Shown: positions 25,791 through 34,337, counted from the stretch's first letter. The stretch: DNA of 64,000 bases from Rhizobium oryziradicis (GCF_001939045.1 NZ_MKIM01000028.1:186001-250000), one strand, 5' to 3'. Notes: generated by a model from the sequence alone, not told the origin. A program made the numbers and translations.

Positions 25791-26696
25791 ATGAGTCAGA
25801 GTTATTTTACGATATTGCGCTCCCGCGCCGTCATGGGAGCCGCCTATATGGTGCTTGCGGGTATCTCGTTTGCATTTCTCAATGTGCTAACGCAGTGGCT
25901 GGCAATGAAACTGGCCTTTCCCTCGGCCTCGACAGCTTTTTGGCAATATGGTTTTGCACTGATCTTTTCACTGCCCTTGTTGCGCAAGCTTGGTATTGCC
26001 GCGCTGAAAACCAATTTCCCCATTCGGCATCTGGTGCGGGTGTTGCTGGCAGCGCTGGGCGTGCAGGCATGGATCAGCGGTTTGGCCAGCGTGCCCATCT
26101 GGCAGGCGATTGCGCTGGTGATGACCTCTCCGTTTTTTATTATTCTGGGTGCGCGGCTGTTTTTGCGTGAAAAAGTCGGGGCCAAACGTTGGCTGGCAAC
26201 AGCGGTTGGCTTTTGTGGTGCCATGCTGATCTTGGAGCCATGGTCGGAGAGTTTTACGCTGGCCGCTCTTTTGCCAATCCTGTCGGCAATTCTTTGGGGG
26301 GCATCATCCCTGATGATGAAAAACCTGACGGCGTTTGAGCGCCCGGAAACCATCACCATCTGGCTTCTGGTGTTGCTGACACCCATCAATGCCGGGCTTG
26401 CCGGGGTGTCAGGCTTTGCCGTGCCCGATGGTCTGAGCCTGATTTTGCTCATCCTTGCCGGGCTTTTGACCGCGATCGGTCAATATTGGCTGACGCTGGC
26501 TTATGATACCGCCGACGCGACCTATGTGCAGCCCTTTGATGATCTGAAACTGCCGTTAAACGTCATCGCGGGCTGGGCCGTGTTTGGCTACGCGCCAAGC
26601 GGAATGCTGTGGTTTGGCGCGCTGCTCATTCTCTCCGCCTCCCTTTACCTCATGACCAATGAAATGCGTCAGGAGCGAAAAGAGGCCATTGCCTGA
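25791..26696 (+). CDS. ribN: Riboflavin transporter RibN (DMT/EamA family)
   Basis: 301 residues, ten predicted membrane helices in two EamA repeats (about 10-140 and 150-290). The FMN riboswitch just upstream and the DMT fold match RibN of Rhizobium, a riboflavin importer that lets the cell take up flavins. Helix-rich segments: GAAYMVLAGISFAFLNVL and LLTAIGQYWLTLAYDTADAT, with a conserved QPFDDLKLPLNVIAGW near the end. GAAGGAAGAGGC precedes the ATG. It is convergent with the MarR gene across a perfect palindrome. The assignment rests on riboswitch plus family; without the riboswitch it would be a generic DMT transporter. Confidence 0.88.
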   Translation: MSQSYFTILRSRAVMGAAYMVLAGISFAFLNVLTQWLAMKLAFPSASTAFWQYGFALIFSLPLLRKLGIAALKTNFPIRHLVRVLLAALGVQAWISGLASVPIWQAIALVMTSPFFIILGARLFLREKVGAKRWLATAVGFCGAMLILEPWSESFTLAALLPILSAILWGASSLMMKNLTAFERPETITIWLLVLLTPINAGLAGVSGFAVPDGLSLILLILAGLLTAIGQYWLTLAYDTADATYVQPFDDLKLPLNVIAGWAVFGYAPSGMLWFGALLILSASLYLMTNEMRQERKEAIA

Positions 26697-26707
26697 CCGA
26701 TTGAAGA

Positions 26708-26750
26708 GAGGTGGACTGAGAGCATCGAGTCGATGCTCTCAGTCCACCTC
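26708..26750. terminator. Perfect 43-bp palindrome between convergent ribN and marR
   Basis: A 21-bp left arm (26708-26728), one central base and an exactly complementary 21-bp right arm (26730-26750). The right arm contains the last codons and stop of the MarR gene. No T-run follows on either strand. Position suggests a bidirectional terminator, but the length and perfection are unusual. Confidence 0.6.
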
Positions 26751-27263
26751 GTCCTCAAGCAGAGGCGTGGTGCTTGTGCTGGTGTAGATGCGCTGGAGAT
26801 AGGAAACCAATTCCGCAAGTTCGTCCGCAGAGAAGCGATCTTTGAAACGGGCCTCATGGGTTTCGCGTAGTTTTTTGGCGGTTTTGGCCAAGGCGAGGCC
26901 CTCGGTGGTGATAAACAGTTCTTGCCGGCGACGATCACTCTCGCTTTGTCGGCGCTCAATGGCGTGGCGCGCTTCGAGCTTGTTGACCAAGGCCATCATG
27001 GAGGCCTTGTCCATACGCAGGCAATGGGCCAGATCGATCTGGCTTGCACCCGGGTTCGTCTCAATCAACTCCAGCACCGCGAACTGCTTCGGTGTGAGCG
27101 AAAGCCCCGCCATGGTGACCTGATAATCCTGAAACACCGCTACATTGGCCAGCCGCAGGTGAAAGCCAAGAATGTTTTCCAATTCACCCAATGTCACGCT
27201 GGTCGCGGCGCTTGTGGAGGGAGAAGAGGTTGGGGCGTCCTGCGATGCATCAATAGTGTTCAT
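26739..27263 (-). CDS. MarR-family regulator of the hydroxycinnamate genes
   Basis: 174 residues from the ATG at 27263. A longer frame to 27320 would cover the operator region. Winged-helix MarR: YQVTMAGLSLTPKQFAVLELIETNPGASQIDLAHCLRMDKASMMALVNKLEARHAIERRQSESDRRRQELFITTEG, with the recognition helix around DKASMMALVNKLEA and the wing at SESDRRRQEL. It is divergent from fcs-ech; such regulators (CouR, FerR, FerC types) repress these genes and release when hydroxycinnamoyl-CoA binds. A 13-bp palindrome lies in the divergent gap. Ligand and target are inferred from location. Confidence 0.85.
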   Translation of the reverse strand: MNTIDASQDAPTSSPSTSAATSVTLGELENILGFHLRLANVAVFQDYQVTMAGLSLTPKQFAVLELIETNPGASQIDLAHCLRMDKASMMALVNKLEARHAIERRQSESDRRRQELFITTEGLALAKTAKKLRETHEARFKDRFSADELAELVSYLQRIYTSTSTTPLLEDEVD

Positions 27264-27345
27264 TGCTCTGTCCGATTCGAGATGAATTTTTGTGATTTTT
27301 CTGACTATGGCAGATTTCACTTGTGTGAAGCAAAAGAAAGGATAA

Positions 27346-27358
27346 TATGTAATACATA
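27346..27358. promoter_or_regulatory. Palindromic operator candidate for the MarR regulator
   Basis: TATGTA-A-TACATA, a perfect 13-bp palindrome in the 131-137-base gap between the marR and fcs starts. Size and position fit a MarR site. Confidence 0.55.
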
Positions 27359-27400
27359 CTAAATGGCGGTGAAGGAGTCACTGTCAGGGAGGAAATGATG

Positions 27401-28954
27401 ATGAACAGCATTGCCGCACGATTGCGGGGTGTTGGCACGTCTGTCGGAATGGAGTCGGAAGACCCGGTCCGTTTTCGTGCCAAGGTTGGGCCCAAGCGCC
27501 CTGCCATCCTGGAGATTAAAACAGGTCAATCGCTCAACTATTGCGAGCTTGATCTCTTGGTCGGGCGTGTTGCCAGTATGCTGGCTGAAGCGACCCTGGG
27601 CGACGATCCATCACCGCGCATTGCATTTGTCGGGCGTAATTCTATTGCCCAGCTTGCCGTTTGTTTCGCCTGCCAACGGATTGGCGCTATTTTCGTGCCC
27701 ATCAACTGGCGTCTCAATCTTGTCGAGATCTCGATGATTCTGGATGATTGCCAGCCAGCATTGGTGATCTTTGAAGATGAGTTTCAAGCTCAGATCAAGG
27801 TAGGCTCGTCTACCATGCTCTTATCGGTGGATGGCGAAGACGGCCTCAATAGGCGCTGTCAATCCTACACCCCTTTTGCGCCCGATTTTGGCTCTGCCGA
27901 GCGCACATGCGTGCTGCTTTATACCTCTGGCACCACCGGCGTGCCCAAGGGCGTCATGTTGAGTGCACGCAATTTATATTATTCCGCTCTCAACTTTTCA
28001 TTTCTCTGCGATGTCTCCACCGACTCGGTGGTTCTGTGCGAGTTGCCGTTTTTTCACACCATTGGTCTGGTGGCTTTGGCGCGCACGGCTCTGTTGATGG
28101 GCGGGCGGCTGGTGATTTCAGACCGATTTTTACCGGAGCGCACTTTTGGTATCATGGCTGATCCGGCGATTGGCGTCACCCATTATTGCGGTGTGCCGCA
28201 AATCGCCTCTGCCTTGCGCGCAAATCAGCATTGGGACCCTTCTGCCTTGCGGCGTTTGAAAGCTATTTTCATGGGTGGCGCGCCTTTGCCGCCGGTGTTG
28301 ATTGAGCGCTTTATGGATGATGGCATTGCGCTGGTGAATGGCTATGGCATGAGTGAGGCGGGCACGACCTGCCACATGCCGCTCGATAGCGAACAAATCA
28401 TGCGCCACCCCGGCAGCATTGGCTATCCCGCACCATTGATTGATTTGCGCATCGTGGACGCAGATGGCCAGGACGTTGCTGAGGGCGAGGTCGGTGAGAT
28501 TTTGCTGCGTGGACCCACGGTGACATCCGGCTACTGGAACAAGCCAGATTTGACCGAGGCCGCTTTTTGGGATGGCTGGTATCGCAGTGGCGATCTGGCG
28601 CGCTCTCAAGATGGGGTGATTTACCTCGCTGACCGCCTGAAGGATATGTATATCAGCGGCGGTGAAAATGTTTATCCAGCCGAGGTGGAAGCCGCACTTG
28701 TCGAGCATCCGGGCATTGCGGAAGTGGCCATCATTGGCGTTGCGCATCCCGAATGGGGCGAAGTTGGTATTGCACTGATTGTCGCCTCGGATAAATCGCT
28801 TCAGGAGGAAGAGGTGCACGCCCATTGTGTGGCGCGGCTCTCTAGCTTCAAACGACCGAAGAAAGTTGTCTTTGTGGACAGTCTGCCGCGAACAGCATCG
28901 GGCAAAGTGCTCAAGCATGTTTTGCGCAAAAATTACGATCATTCATCCATTTGA
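27401..28954 (+). CDS. fcs: Feruloyl/coumaroyl-CoA synthetase
   Basis: About 517 residues of the ANL (acyl-CoA synthetase) superfamily. It activates hydroxycinnamic acids such as ferulate with ATP and CoA. Motifs: P-loop-like LLYTSGTTGVPKGVMLS, the A5 region NGYGMSEAGTTCHMPL, the hinge and adenylate-binding YRSGDLARSQDGVIYLADRLKDM, and the catalytic C-terminal lysine in LPRTASGKVLKH. Three ATGs follow GGGAGG at 2, 5 and 8 bases (27395, 27398, 27401); I use the third. Substrate is assigned from the ech-vdh context, since the ANL fold alone is not specific. Confidence 0.85.
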   Translation: MNSIAARLRGVGTSVGMESEDPVRFRAKVGPKRPAILEIKTGQSLNYCELDLLVGRVASMLAEATLGDDPSPRIAFVGRNSIAQLAVCFACQRIGAIFVPINWRLNLVEISMILDDCQPALVIFEDEFQAQIKVGSSTMLLSVDGEDGLNRRCQSYTPFAPDFGSAERTCVLLYTSGTTGVPKGVMLSARNLYYSALNFSFLCDVSTDSVVLCELPFFHTIGLVALARTALLMGGRLVISDRFLPERTFGIMADPAIGVTHYCGVPQIASALRANQHWDPSALRRLKAIFMGGAPLPPVLIERFMDDGIALVNGYGMSEAGTTCHMPLDSEQIMRHPGSIGYPAPLIDLRIVDADGQDVAEGEVGEILLRGPTVTSGYWNKPDLTEAAFWDGWYRSGDLARSQDGVIYLADRLKDMYISGGENVYPAEVEAALVEHPGIAEVAIIGVAHPEWGEVGIALIVASDKSLQEEEVHAHCVARLSSFKRPKKVVFVDSLPRTASGKVLKHVLRKNYDHSSI

Positions 28955-28996
28955 AATCAAGGCTGCGGTCCATCGCTGCAGAATAAGGAGAAACCT

Positions 28997-29830
28997 ATGA
29001 CAGAGAAACAAACAACGGCAGCCGATCCGGTTCTGGTTGAGTTTGATAACAGCATCGCATTCGTGACCTTCAATCGCCCGGAAAAGCGCAATGCAATGAA
29101 CCCGGCGCTGAACCAGCGGATGATGGAAGTTCTGGATGAGTTGGAAGGTGATGACCGTTGCGGCGTTCTGGTTCTGCGCGGCGCTGGCACTTCCTGGTCG
29201 GCCGGCATGGATTTGCAGCAGTATTTTCGCGACAATGATGACAAGCCCCGCTCTGCGACACTGAAAAGCCGTCGTCAGTCTGGTGGCTGGTGGCAGCGCC
29301 TGACCTATTTTGAGAAGCCCACGATTGCCATGGTCAATGGCTGGTGTTTTGGCGGTGCCTTCAATCCTCTGGTGGCGTGCGATCTGGCAATTGCTGCCGA
29401 TGAAGCAACTTTTGGTCTCTCAGAGATCAACTGGGGCATCCTGCCGGGCGGCAATGTCACACGCGCTGTGGCCGAAGTGATGAATCACCGTGATTCGCTC
29501 TATTACATCATGACGGGCGAACCCTTTGGCGGCCAAAAGGCCCGCGACATGGGCCTGGTGAACGAATCGGTGCCCTTGGAACAGCTGGAAGAGCGTGTTC
29601 GCAAACTCTGCGCAAGCCTGCTGGAAAAGAACCCGGTGACGATGAAGGCCGCTAAGGACACCTTCAAGCGGGTTCGCAACATGCCCTGGGAATTGGCGGA
29701 TGATTACATCTACGCCAAGCTGGAGCAAATGCTGCTTTTGGACAAAACCCGCGGCCGCGATGAAGGCTTGAAGCAATTCCTCGATGACAAGACCTATCGC
29801 CCCGGTCTTGGCGCTTACAAAAAGAAGTAA
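28997..29830 (+). CDS. ech: Hydroxycinnamoyl-CoA hydratase-lyase (feruloyl-CoA hydratase/lyase)
   Basis: 277 residues of the crotonase superfamily with the features of HCHL: oxyanion-hole segments around SAGMDLQQYFRD and VNGWCFGGAFNPLVACDLA, and the catalytic glutamate in LSEINWGILPGGNVTRAV. The C-terminus DKTYRPGLGAYKKK and the early WWQRLTYFEKPTIAM stretch are closely HCHL-like. It hydrates feruloyl- or coumaroyl-CoA and cleaves it to vanillin or 4-hydroxybenzaldehyde plus acetyl-CoA. It lies 42 bases after fcs, same operon. A hairpin lies directly downstream. Confidence 0.92.
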   Translation: MTEKQTTAADPVLVEFDNSIAFVTFNRPEKRNAMNPALNQRMMEVLDELEGDDRCGVLVLRGAGTSWSAGMDLQQYFRDNDDKPRSATLKSRRQSGGWWQRLTYFEKPTIAMVNGWCFGGAFNPLVACDLAIAADEATFGLSEINWGILPGGNVTRAVAEVMNHRDSLYYIMTGEPFGGQKARDMGLVNESVPLEQLEERVRKLCASLLEKNPVTMKAAKDTFKRVRNMPWELADDYIYAKLEQMLLLDKTRGRDEGLKQFLDDKTYRPGLGAYKKK

Positions 29831-29837
29831 CACGACA

Positions 29838-29869
29838 AAAGCCTGCGCTCTTCACAGATCGCAGGCTTT
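29838..29869 (+). terminator. Hairpin between ech and vdh
   Basis: AAAGCCTGCG / CGCAGGCTTT, a perfect 10-bp stem with a 12-base loop, then TTATT. It may partly terminate or stabilise the fcs-ech message. Confidence 0.6.
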
Positions 29870-29954
29870 ATTCTGGCCGGTGGGACGGTTTCGTACGGCA
29901 CTTGCCGGTACGTGTGGGGAATGAAGATTTTTTGTGTTTCTGGGAGGAAATGAC

Positions 29955-31427
29955 ATGAATATACAACGCGAAAATTTTATGGATGCCGTGCGTTGGACCG
30001 GTCGGGCTTATTTCTCCGATTGGGCCAGCACCACCACAGGTGCTATTGATGTGCAAAACCCTGCCAATGGCGAGGTTATTGCATCGGTTGGTTTTGGCAG
30101 TGCGCAGGATATTGTTCGGGCAGCAACTGAGGCACGCGCGGCGCAAAAGGCCTGGGCGGCAAAACCAGCGGCGGAGCGGGCGCAAATCCTCAACAAGGCC
30201 GCCGATATTCTGGAGGAGAATGGCCCGGAGCTGATTGACTGGATTATGCGAGAATCAGGCTCGACCGAGCCAAAGGCCGCCATTGAGATCAACCACGGTG
30301 CCCTTTTCATTCGCCAGGCAGCAACCTTGGCGACAATGCCCACGGGCCTGCTGTTACCCTCAATGGATGATCGCAGCAACTCCGCCCGCCGCGTACCGCA
30401 TGGTGTGGTCGGCGTCATATCGCCCTTCAATTTTCCGCTGGTTCTCTCTCTGCGCTCCATTGCGCCCGCTTTGGTGCTGGGCAATGCTGTTGTCCACAAG
30501 CCAGATCCCCGCACGCCGATCTCGGGCGGCTTTATCATTGCCCGCATTTTTGAAGAGGCTGGCCTGCCAAAGGGCGTATTTCATGTGGTGCCGGGCGGTG
30601 CGGAGGCCGGTGAAGCCCTGTGCCAGGACCCCAATATAGCAATGATTTCTTTCACAGGTTCTGCCCGTGGCGGCTCCAAAGTGGGCGAGGTGGCGGGACG
30701 TCATCTCAAGAAAGTGCAACTGGAACTCGGCGGCAAGAATGCGCTGGTGATTCTCGATGACGCAGATCTCGATATTGCGGCCTCCAATGCGGCATGGGGG
30801 TGCTATTTGCATCAGGGGCAGATTTGCATGGCCACAGGGCTTGTGCTGGTGGATCAAAAAATCGCCAATGATATCGCCCAGCGTTTGGCTGAAAAGGCAA
30901 ATCATCTGCCAGTCGGCGATCCATCTTCGCGTCAGGTCGCCCTCGGCCCGATTATCTCCGATGGACAGATTGCCGGAATCCAGAAAATTGTGGATGACGC
31001 CGTGCAAAAGGGAGCGAAATTGCTGGCTGGCGGTACGCACGATGGTCGTTTCTACAAAGCCACGGTGCTATCCGGGGTCAAACCCGGCATGTTGGCCTTC
31101 GATGAAGAGGTGTTTGGCCCGGTCGCCTGCATTGCATCGTTTGAGACCGATGAAGAGGCGGTGGAGCTTGCAAACCGCAGCGAATACGGCCTTGCCGCAG
31201 GGGTGATTTCCAAAAATCTTGCGCGTGCGATGGCCGTCGGCAACCAATTAAATGTCGGCCAACTCCACATCAACGACCAGACGGTCAATGGTGGACCTTA
31301 CGCACCCTTTGGCGGTCGTGGAAAATCGGGCAATGGCTGCCGCATGGGCGGTCCCGCCGACATTGAAGAGTTCACACAGTGGCAGTGGGTGTCGGTCAAG
31401 GATCAGGCGACAGCCTATCCATTTTAA
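29955..31427 (+). CDS. vdh: Vanillin/benzaldehyde dehydrogenase
   Basis: 490 residues of the aldehyde dehydrogenase superfamily, from the ATG at 29955 with GGGAGG 8 bases before it. A GTG at 29934 would precede that site. Catalytic Cys291 is in HQGQICMATG, the general-base glutamate in KVQLELGGKNALV, and cofactor contacts in SPFNFPLVLS and SFTGSARGGSKVGE. Sitting behind fcs-ech, it is expected to oxidise vanillin and 4-hydroxybenzaldehyde to the acids. Other aromatic aldehydes are possible. Confidence 0.88.
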   Translation: MNIQRENFMDAVRWTGRAYFSDWASTTTGAIDVQNPANGEVIASVGFGSAQDIVRAATEARAAQKAWAAKPAAERAQILNKAADILEENGPELIDWIMRESGSTEPKAAIEINHGALFIRQAATLATMPTGLLLPSMDDRSNSARRVPHGVVGVISPFNFPLVLSLRSIAPALVLGNAVVHKPDPRTPISGGFIIARIFEEAGLPKGVFHVVPGGAEAGEALCQDPNIAMISFTGSARGGSKVGEVAGRHLKKVQLELGGKNALVILDDADLDIAASNAAWGCYLHQGQICMATGLVLVDQKIANDIAQRLAEKANHLPVGDPSSRQVALGPIISDGQIAGIQKIVDDAVQKGAKLLAGGTHDGRFYKATVLSGVKPGMLAFDEEVFGPVACIASFETDEEAVELANRSEYGLAAGVISKNLARAMAVGNQLNVGQLHINDQTVNGGPYAPFGGRGKSGNGCRMGGPADIEEFTQWQWVSVKDQATAYPF

Positions 31428-31465
31428 AAGACGTATCTCTCGTTCGACCTATTTCGCATCATGTT

Positions 31466-31491
31466 CGCCCTAGCCCGATGGGTTTAGGGCG
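31466..31491 (+). promoter_or_regulatory. Hairpin between vdh and the alcohol dehydrogenase gene
   Basis: CGCCCTA / TAGGGCG, a 7-bp stem with a 12-base loop and no T-run. Possible processing or regulatory element in the 127-base gap. Confidence 0.35.
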
Positions 31492-31554
31492 CTCTCCCAT
31501 CTTCGGGCGGCGAAGGTGCTGCTCGCACTCTTTTTACAATGAGGAGGAATAATC

Positions 31555-32655
31555 ATGCAGATCACTGCTGCTGTTGCCCGGCAACAGAACGCCCCACTGA
31601 CGATTGAAACACTGGAACTTGAAGATCCGCTCGATACCGAAATTCTGGTCAAGCTTGTGGCGACTGGCGTGTGTCACACCGATATGGTGGTAATTGCCGG
31701 TATGATGCCCACGCCTTTTCCGGTGGTGCTTGGCCATGAAGGGGCGGGCATTGTGGAAAAAGTTGGGGCCGCCGTGCGCAAAGTCAAGCCCGGTGATCGG
31801 GTTGTGATGACCTTTAACTCCTGTGGGCAATGCCCAAGCTGCCAAGCCCATCACATCAGCTATTGCCACGAATTTTTCCCGCGCAACTTTATGGCCAGCC
31901 GTGCCGATGGCACATCCGCCCTGTCAGCGAATGGCGAAAAGGTTCATGCCAACTTTTTTGGCCAATCCTCTTTTGCCTCTCACGCCATTTGCCATGAAGC
32001 CAATGTGGTGAAAGTGCCTGAAGGGGTCGAACTGGAGTTGATGGGTCCCTTGGCCTGCGGCGTGCAAACCGGGGCAGGGGCGGTGATGAATGCGCTGAAG
32101 GTGCAAGCTGGTTCATCCTTTGCGGTTTTTGGCGCGGGATCCGTCGGTCTCTCGGCGATTATGGCTGCCAAAGTGCTGGGGGCCACGACGATCATCGCGG
32201 TCGATATGAAGCCGGAACGCTTGGACATGGCCCGTGAGTTGGGTGCTACCCATGTCATCAATCCAGCAGACGGTGATTCGACCGAAGAGATTATGCGCAT
32301 CACCGGCTACGGTCTCGCATTTGCACTGGATACCACCGGATTATCTAAGGTGATCAAAGGTGCTGTGCTGGCGCTCGCGCCCATGGGAACCTGCGGTGTG
32401 CTTGGCGCATCGGCCCCTGGCACAGAAATCAACCTCGACGAGGTGCATTTCATGAGTGGCGGACGGCGGCTCATGGGCATTGTGGAGGGTGATTCGAACC
32501 CGGACACCTTTATTCCGCTATTGATCGACCTCTACAGCAAGGGATTGTTCCCGTTTGATCGGCTGGTGACATTTTATCCCTTGGATAAGATCAATGAAGC
32601 CATTCACGATTCCGAGAGCGGAAAGTCAATCAAACCGATTGTTCGTATCGGGTGA
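31555..32655 (+). CDS. Zinc-dependent aryl-alcohol dehydrogenase
   Basis: 366 residues of the medium-chain dehydrogenase family. Catalytic zinc ligands: Cys in VCHTDM, His in GHEGAGIVE, and a Cys in [10 protein letters not shown]. Structural zinc cysteines are in [17 protein letters not shown]. The NAD-binding motif is [11 protein letters not shown]. The [14 protein letters not shown] segment and the length match the benzyl/aryl-alcohol dehydrogenase group (AreB, XylB-like), so coniferyl, vanillyl or benzyl alcohols are plausible substrates. It is preceded by GAGGAGG. Likely part of the lignin-monomer pathway by neighbourhood; not proven by sequence. Confidence 0.85.
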   Translation: MQITAAVARQQNAPLTIETLELEDPLDTEILVKLVATGVCHTDMVVIAGMMPTPFPVVLGHEGAGIVEKVGAAVRKVKPGDRVVMTFNSCGQCPSCQAHHISYCHEFFPRNFMASRADGTSALSANGEKVHANFFGQSSFASHAICHEANVVKVPEGVELELMGPLACGVQTGAGAVMNALKVQAGSSFAVFGAGSVGLSAIMAAKVLGATTIIAVDMKPERLDMARELGATHVINPADGDSTEEIMRITGYGLAFALDTTGLSKVIKGAVLALAPMGTCGVLGASAPGTEINLDEVHFMSGGRRLMGIVEGDSNPDTFIPLLIDLYSKGLFPFDRLVTFYPLDKINEAIHDSESGKSIKPIVRIG

Positions 32656-32727
32656 GGGGGAAAAAGCGCGGTGCGTTTATTGGATTTGCAGAGCCGCGCT
32701 TTGTCGACAAAATCCAAAACACATTGG

Positions 32728-32767
32728 AAGGCTGCTATTGGCTTTGAGAAAGGCCAATAGCAGCCTT
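32728..32767 (+). terminator. Large hairpin after the hydroxycinnamate cluster
   Basis: A 15-bp perfect stem (AAGGCTGCTATTGGC and its complement) with a 10-base loop, 72 bases after the alcohol dehydrogenase stop. Only three T residues follow. Confidence 0.6.
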
Positions 32768-32857
32768 TCCCGTGTTGAAGGGTCAAGGCCGGATTTCATC
32801 TCGAAACCGCGCACAGCGCCATTACCGGTGAAAAATAAACTCAAATAAAATGGGGAA

Positions 32858-32933
32858 TGGTGGGCGATGACGGACTCGAACCGCCGACATCCTCGGTGTA
32901 AACGAGGCGCTCTACCAACTGAGCTAATCGCCC
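32858..32933 (-). tRNA. tRNA-Val(TAC), copy 1
   Basis: 76 bases including encoded CCA. Acceptor GGGCGAT pairs with ATCGCCC, D-loop AGCTCAGTTGGTAGAGC, anticodon TAC in CTCGTTTACACCGAG, T-loop GGTTCGAGTCC. Confidence 0.97.
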
Positions 32934-32974
32934 TCTCGCTAGATCGGATCATGTCCGCCGCGTTCGGTGGGTGT

Positions 32975-33003
32975 GATCTAACTGGTTGATTGCTAAACCG
33001 CAA
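32975..33003 (-). promoter_or_regulatory. Promoter of tRNA-Val copy 1
   Basis: Minus strand TTGCGG, 17 bases, TAGATC, about 42 bases before the tRNA. It recurs at 33242-33270 and 33509-33537, and in the diverged flank of copy 4 with both hexamers and spacing kept. Confidence 0.65.
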
Positions 33004-33124
33004 GAGGCATTTTCAAAAAAATCGTCATCAAAGTGAAATAAATCGCGGCATCCGCAAACGCGCGCAAAAACGCCAAAAAGGGCCCGATTAAGACCCCAAA
33101 ACAACTTAAATTAACAAGGAAAAA

Positions 33125-33200
33125 TGGTGGGCGATGACGGACTCGAACCGCCGACATCCTCGGTGTAAACGAGGCGCTCTACCAACTGAGCTAATCGCCC
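33125..33200 (-). tRNA. tRNA-Val(TAC), copy 2
   Basis: Sequence identical to copy 1, 267 bases away, with its own upstream promoter copy. Confidence 0.97.
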
Positions 33201-33391
33201 TCTCGCTAGATCGGATCATGTCCGCCGCGTTCGGTGGGTGTGATCTAACTGGTTGATTGCTAAACCGCAAGAGGCATTTTCAAAAAAATCGTCATCAAAG
33301 TGAAATAAATCGCGGCATCCGCAAACGCGCGCAAAAACGCCAAAAAGGGCCCGATTAAGACCCCAAAACAACTTAAATTAACAAGGAAAAA

Positions 33392-33467
33392 TGGTGGGCG
33401 ATGACGGACTCGAACCGCCGACATCCTCGGTGTAAACGAGGCGCTCTACCAACTGAGCTAATCGCCC
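33392..33467 (-). tRNA. tRNA-Val(TAC), copy 3
   Basis: Identical to copies 1 and 2, again at a 267-base offset. Confidence 0.97.
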
Positions 33468-33658
33468 TCTCGCTAGATCGGATCATGTCCGCCGCGTTCG
33501 GTGGGTGTGATCTAACTGGTTGATTGCTAAACCGCAAGAGGCATTTTCAAAAAAATCGTCATCAAAGTGAAATAAATCGCGGCATCCGCAAACGCGCGCA
33601 AAAACGCCAAAAAGGGCCCGATTAAGACCCCAAAACAACTTAAATTAACAAGGAAAAA

Positions 33659-33734
33659 TGGTGGGCGATGACGGACTCGAACCGCCGACATCCTCGGTGT
33701 AAACGAGGCGCTCTACCAACTGAGCTAATCGCCC
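33659..33734 (-). tRNA. tRNA-Val(TAC), copy 4
   Basis: Same mature sequence; upstream flank diverged from the other units except for the promoter hexamers. Probably the oldest upstream end of the array. Confidence 0.97.
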
Positions 33735-33775
33735 TCTCGCTAGACCGGATCAAATCCGCCGCGTTCGGTGGCTGT

Positions 33776-33804
33776 GATCTAGTCGTTGATTGAAAATTCC
33801 GCAA
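33776..33804 (-). promoter_or_regulatory. Promoter of tRNA-Val copy 4
   Basis: Minus strand TTGCGG (33804-33799), 17 bases, TAGATC (33781-33776). The spacer differs from the other copies while both hexamers are unchanged, which supports function. Confidence 0.65.
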
Positions 33805-33982
33805 GAGCTTTTTCCAATTTTTCTGTATTTTTTTGAACCTCACGATGCAGTTTTTGGGTAAGTCTCTGCAAATGAGCACTTTTCGTCTTTTACGATAGCG
33901 TTCAAAATAAGGAAGAGTTATCAACAGGCTGGGCGGTGATAAAAGAAAAATCAATTCGTCTCGATTTTGTTTCCAATCTCGC

Positions 33983-34011
33983 TTGACACCTGTGAAGGAA
34001 CCCCTTAGTTA
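33983..34011 (+). promoter_or_regulatory. Sigma70 promoter of the tRNA-Asp genes
   Basis: TTGACA (33983-33988), 17 bases, TAGTTA (34006-34011), 64 bases before the first tRNA-Asp. Confidence 0.75.
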
Positions 34012-34075
34012 GCCGCTCATCGAACGGCAAACGCTGCTCGATGAAGAGGGGAAGTTGATCTTCCTATCAGGAAAA

Positions 34076-34152
34076 GCGGGTGTAGCTCAGTTGGTTAGAG
34101 TGCCGGCCTGTCACGCCGGAGGTCGCGGGTTCGAGCCCCGTCACTCGCGCCA
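34076..34152 (+). tRNA. tRNA-Asp(GTC), copy 1
   Basis: 77 bases with encoded CCA. Anticodon GTC in GGCCTGTCACGCC; T-arm GCGGGTTCGAGCCCCGT. Confidence 0.97.
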
Positions 34153-34203
34153 TCCTGATAACTCTGATAATTGGTTGTATCAACGTTTGTTCGTTGAAAG
34201 TGC

Positions 34204-34280
34204 GCGGGTGTAGCTCAGTTGGTTAGAGTGCCGGCCTGTCACGCCGGAGGTCGCGGGTTCGAGCCCCGTCACTCGCGCCA
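34204..34280 (+). tRNA. tRNA-Asp(GTC), copy 2
   Basis: Identical to copy 1 and 51 bases after it; the spacers in this cluster are unrelated to each other. Confidence 0.97.
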
Positions 34281-34337
34281 AACCAATTTTATGTGACGTG
34301 TGGGAAACCACTTAAACGCTTGATGCGTTTGCAATGC

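Larger units (their letters stand above)
32856..33745. repeat. 267-bp tandem repeat carrying tRNA-Val(TAC)
   Basis: Three full units plus a fourth tRNA at an exact 267-bp period. The 191-base spacers between copies 1-2, 2-3 and 3-4 read as identical. Sequence beyond the fourth tRNA diverges about 11 bases out. This points to very recent unequal amplification. Confidence 0.92.

Noticed and set aside
33905-33930. DnaA-box-like TTATCAACA between the tRNA clusters
   Set aside because: Single, mismatched copy; no cluster or AT-rich unwinding element to suggest an origin.
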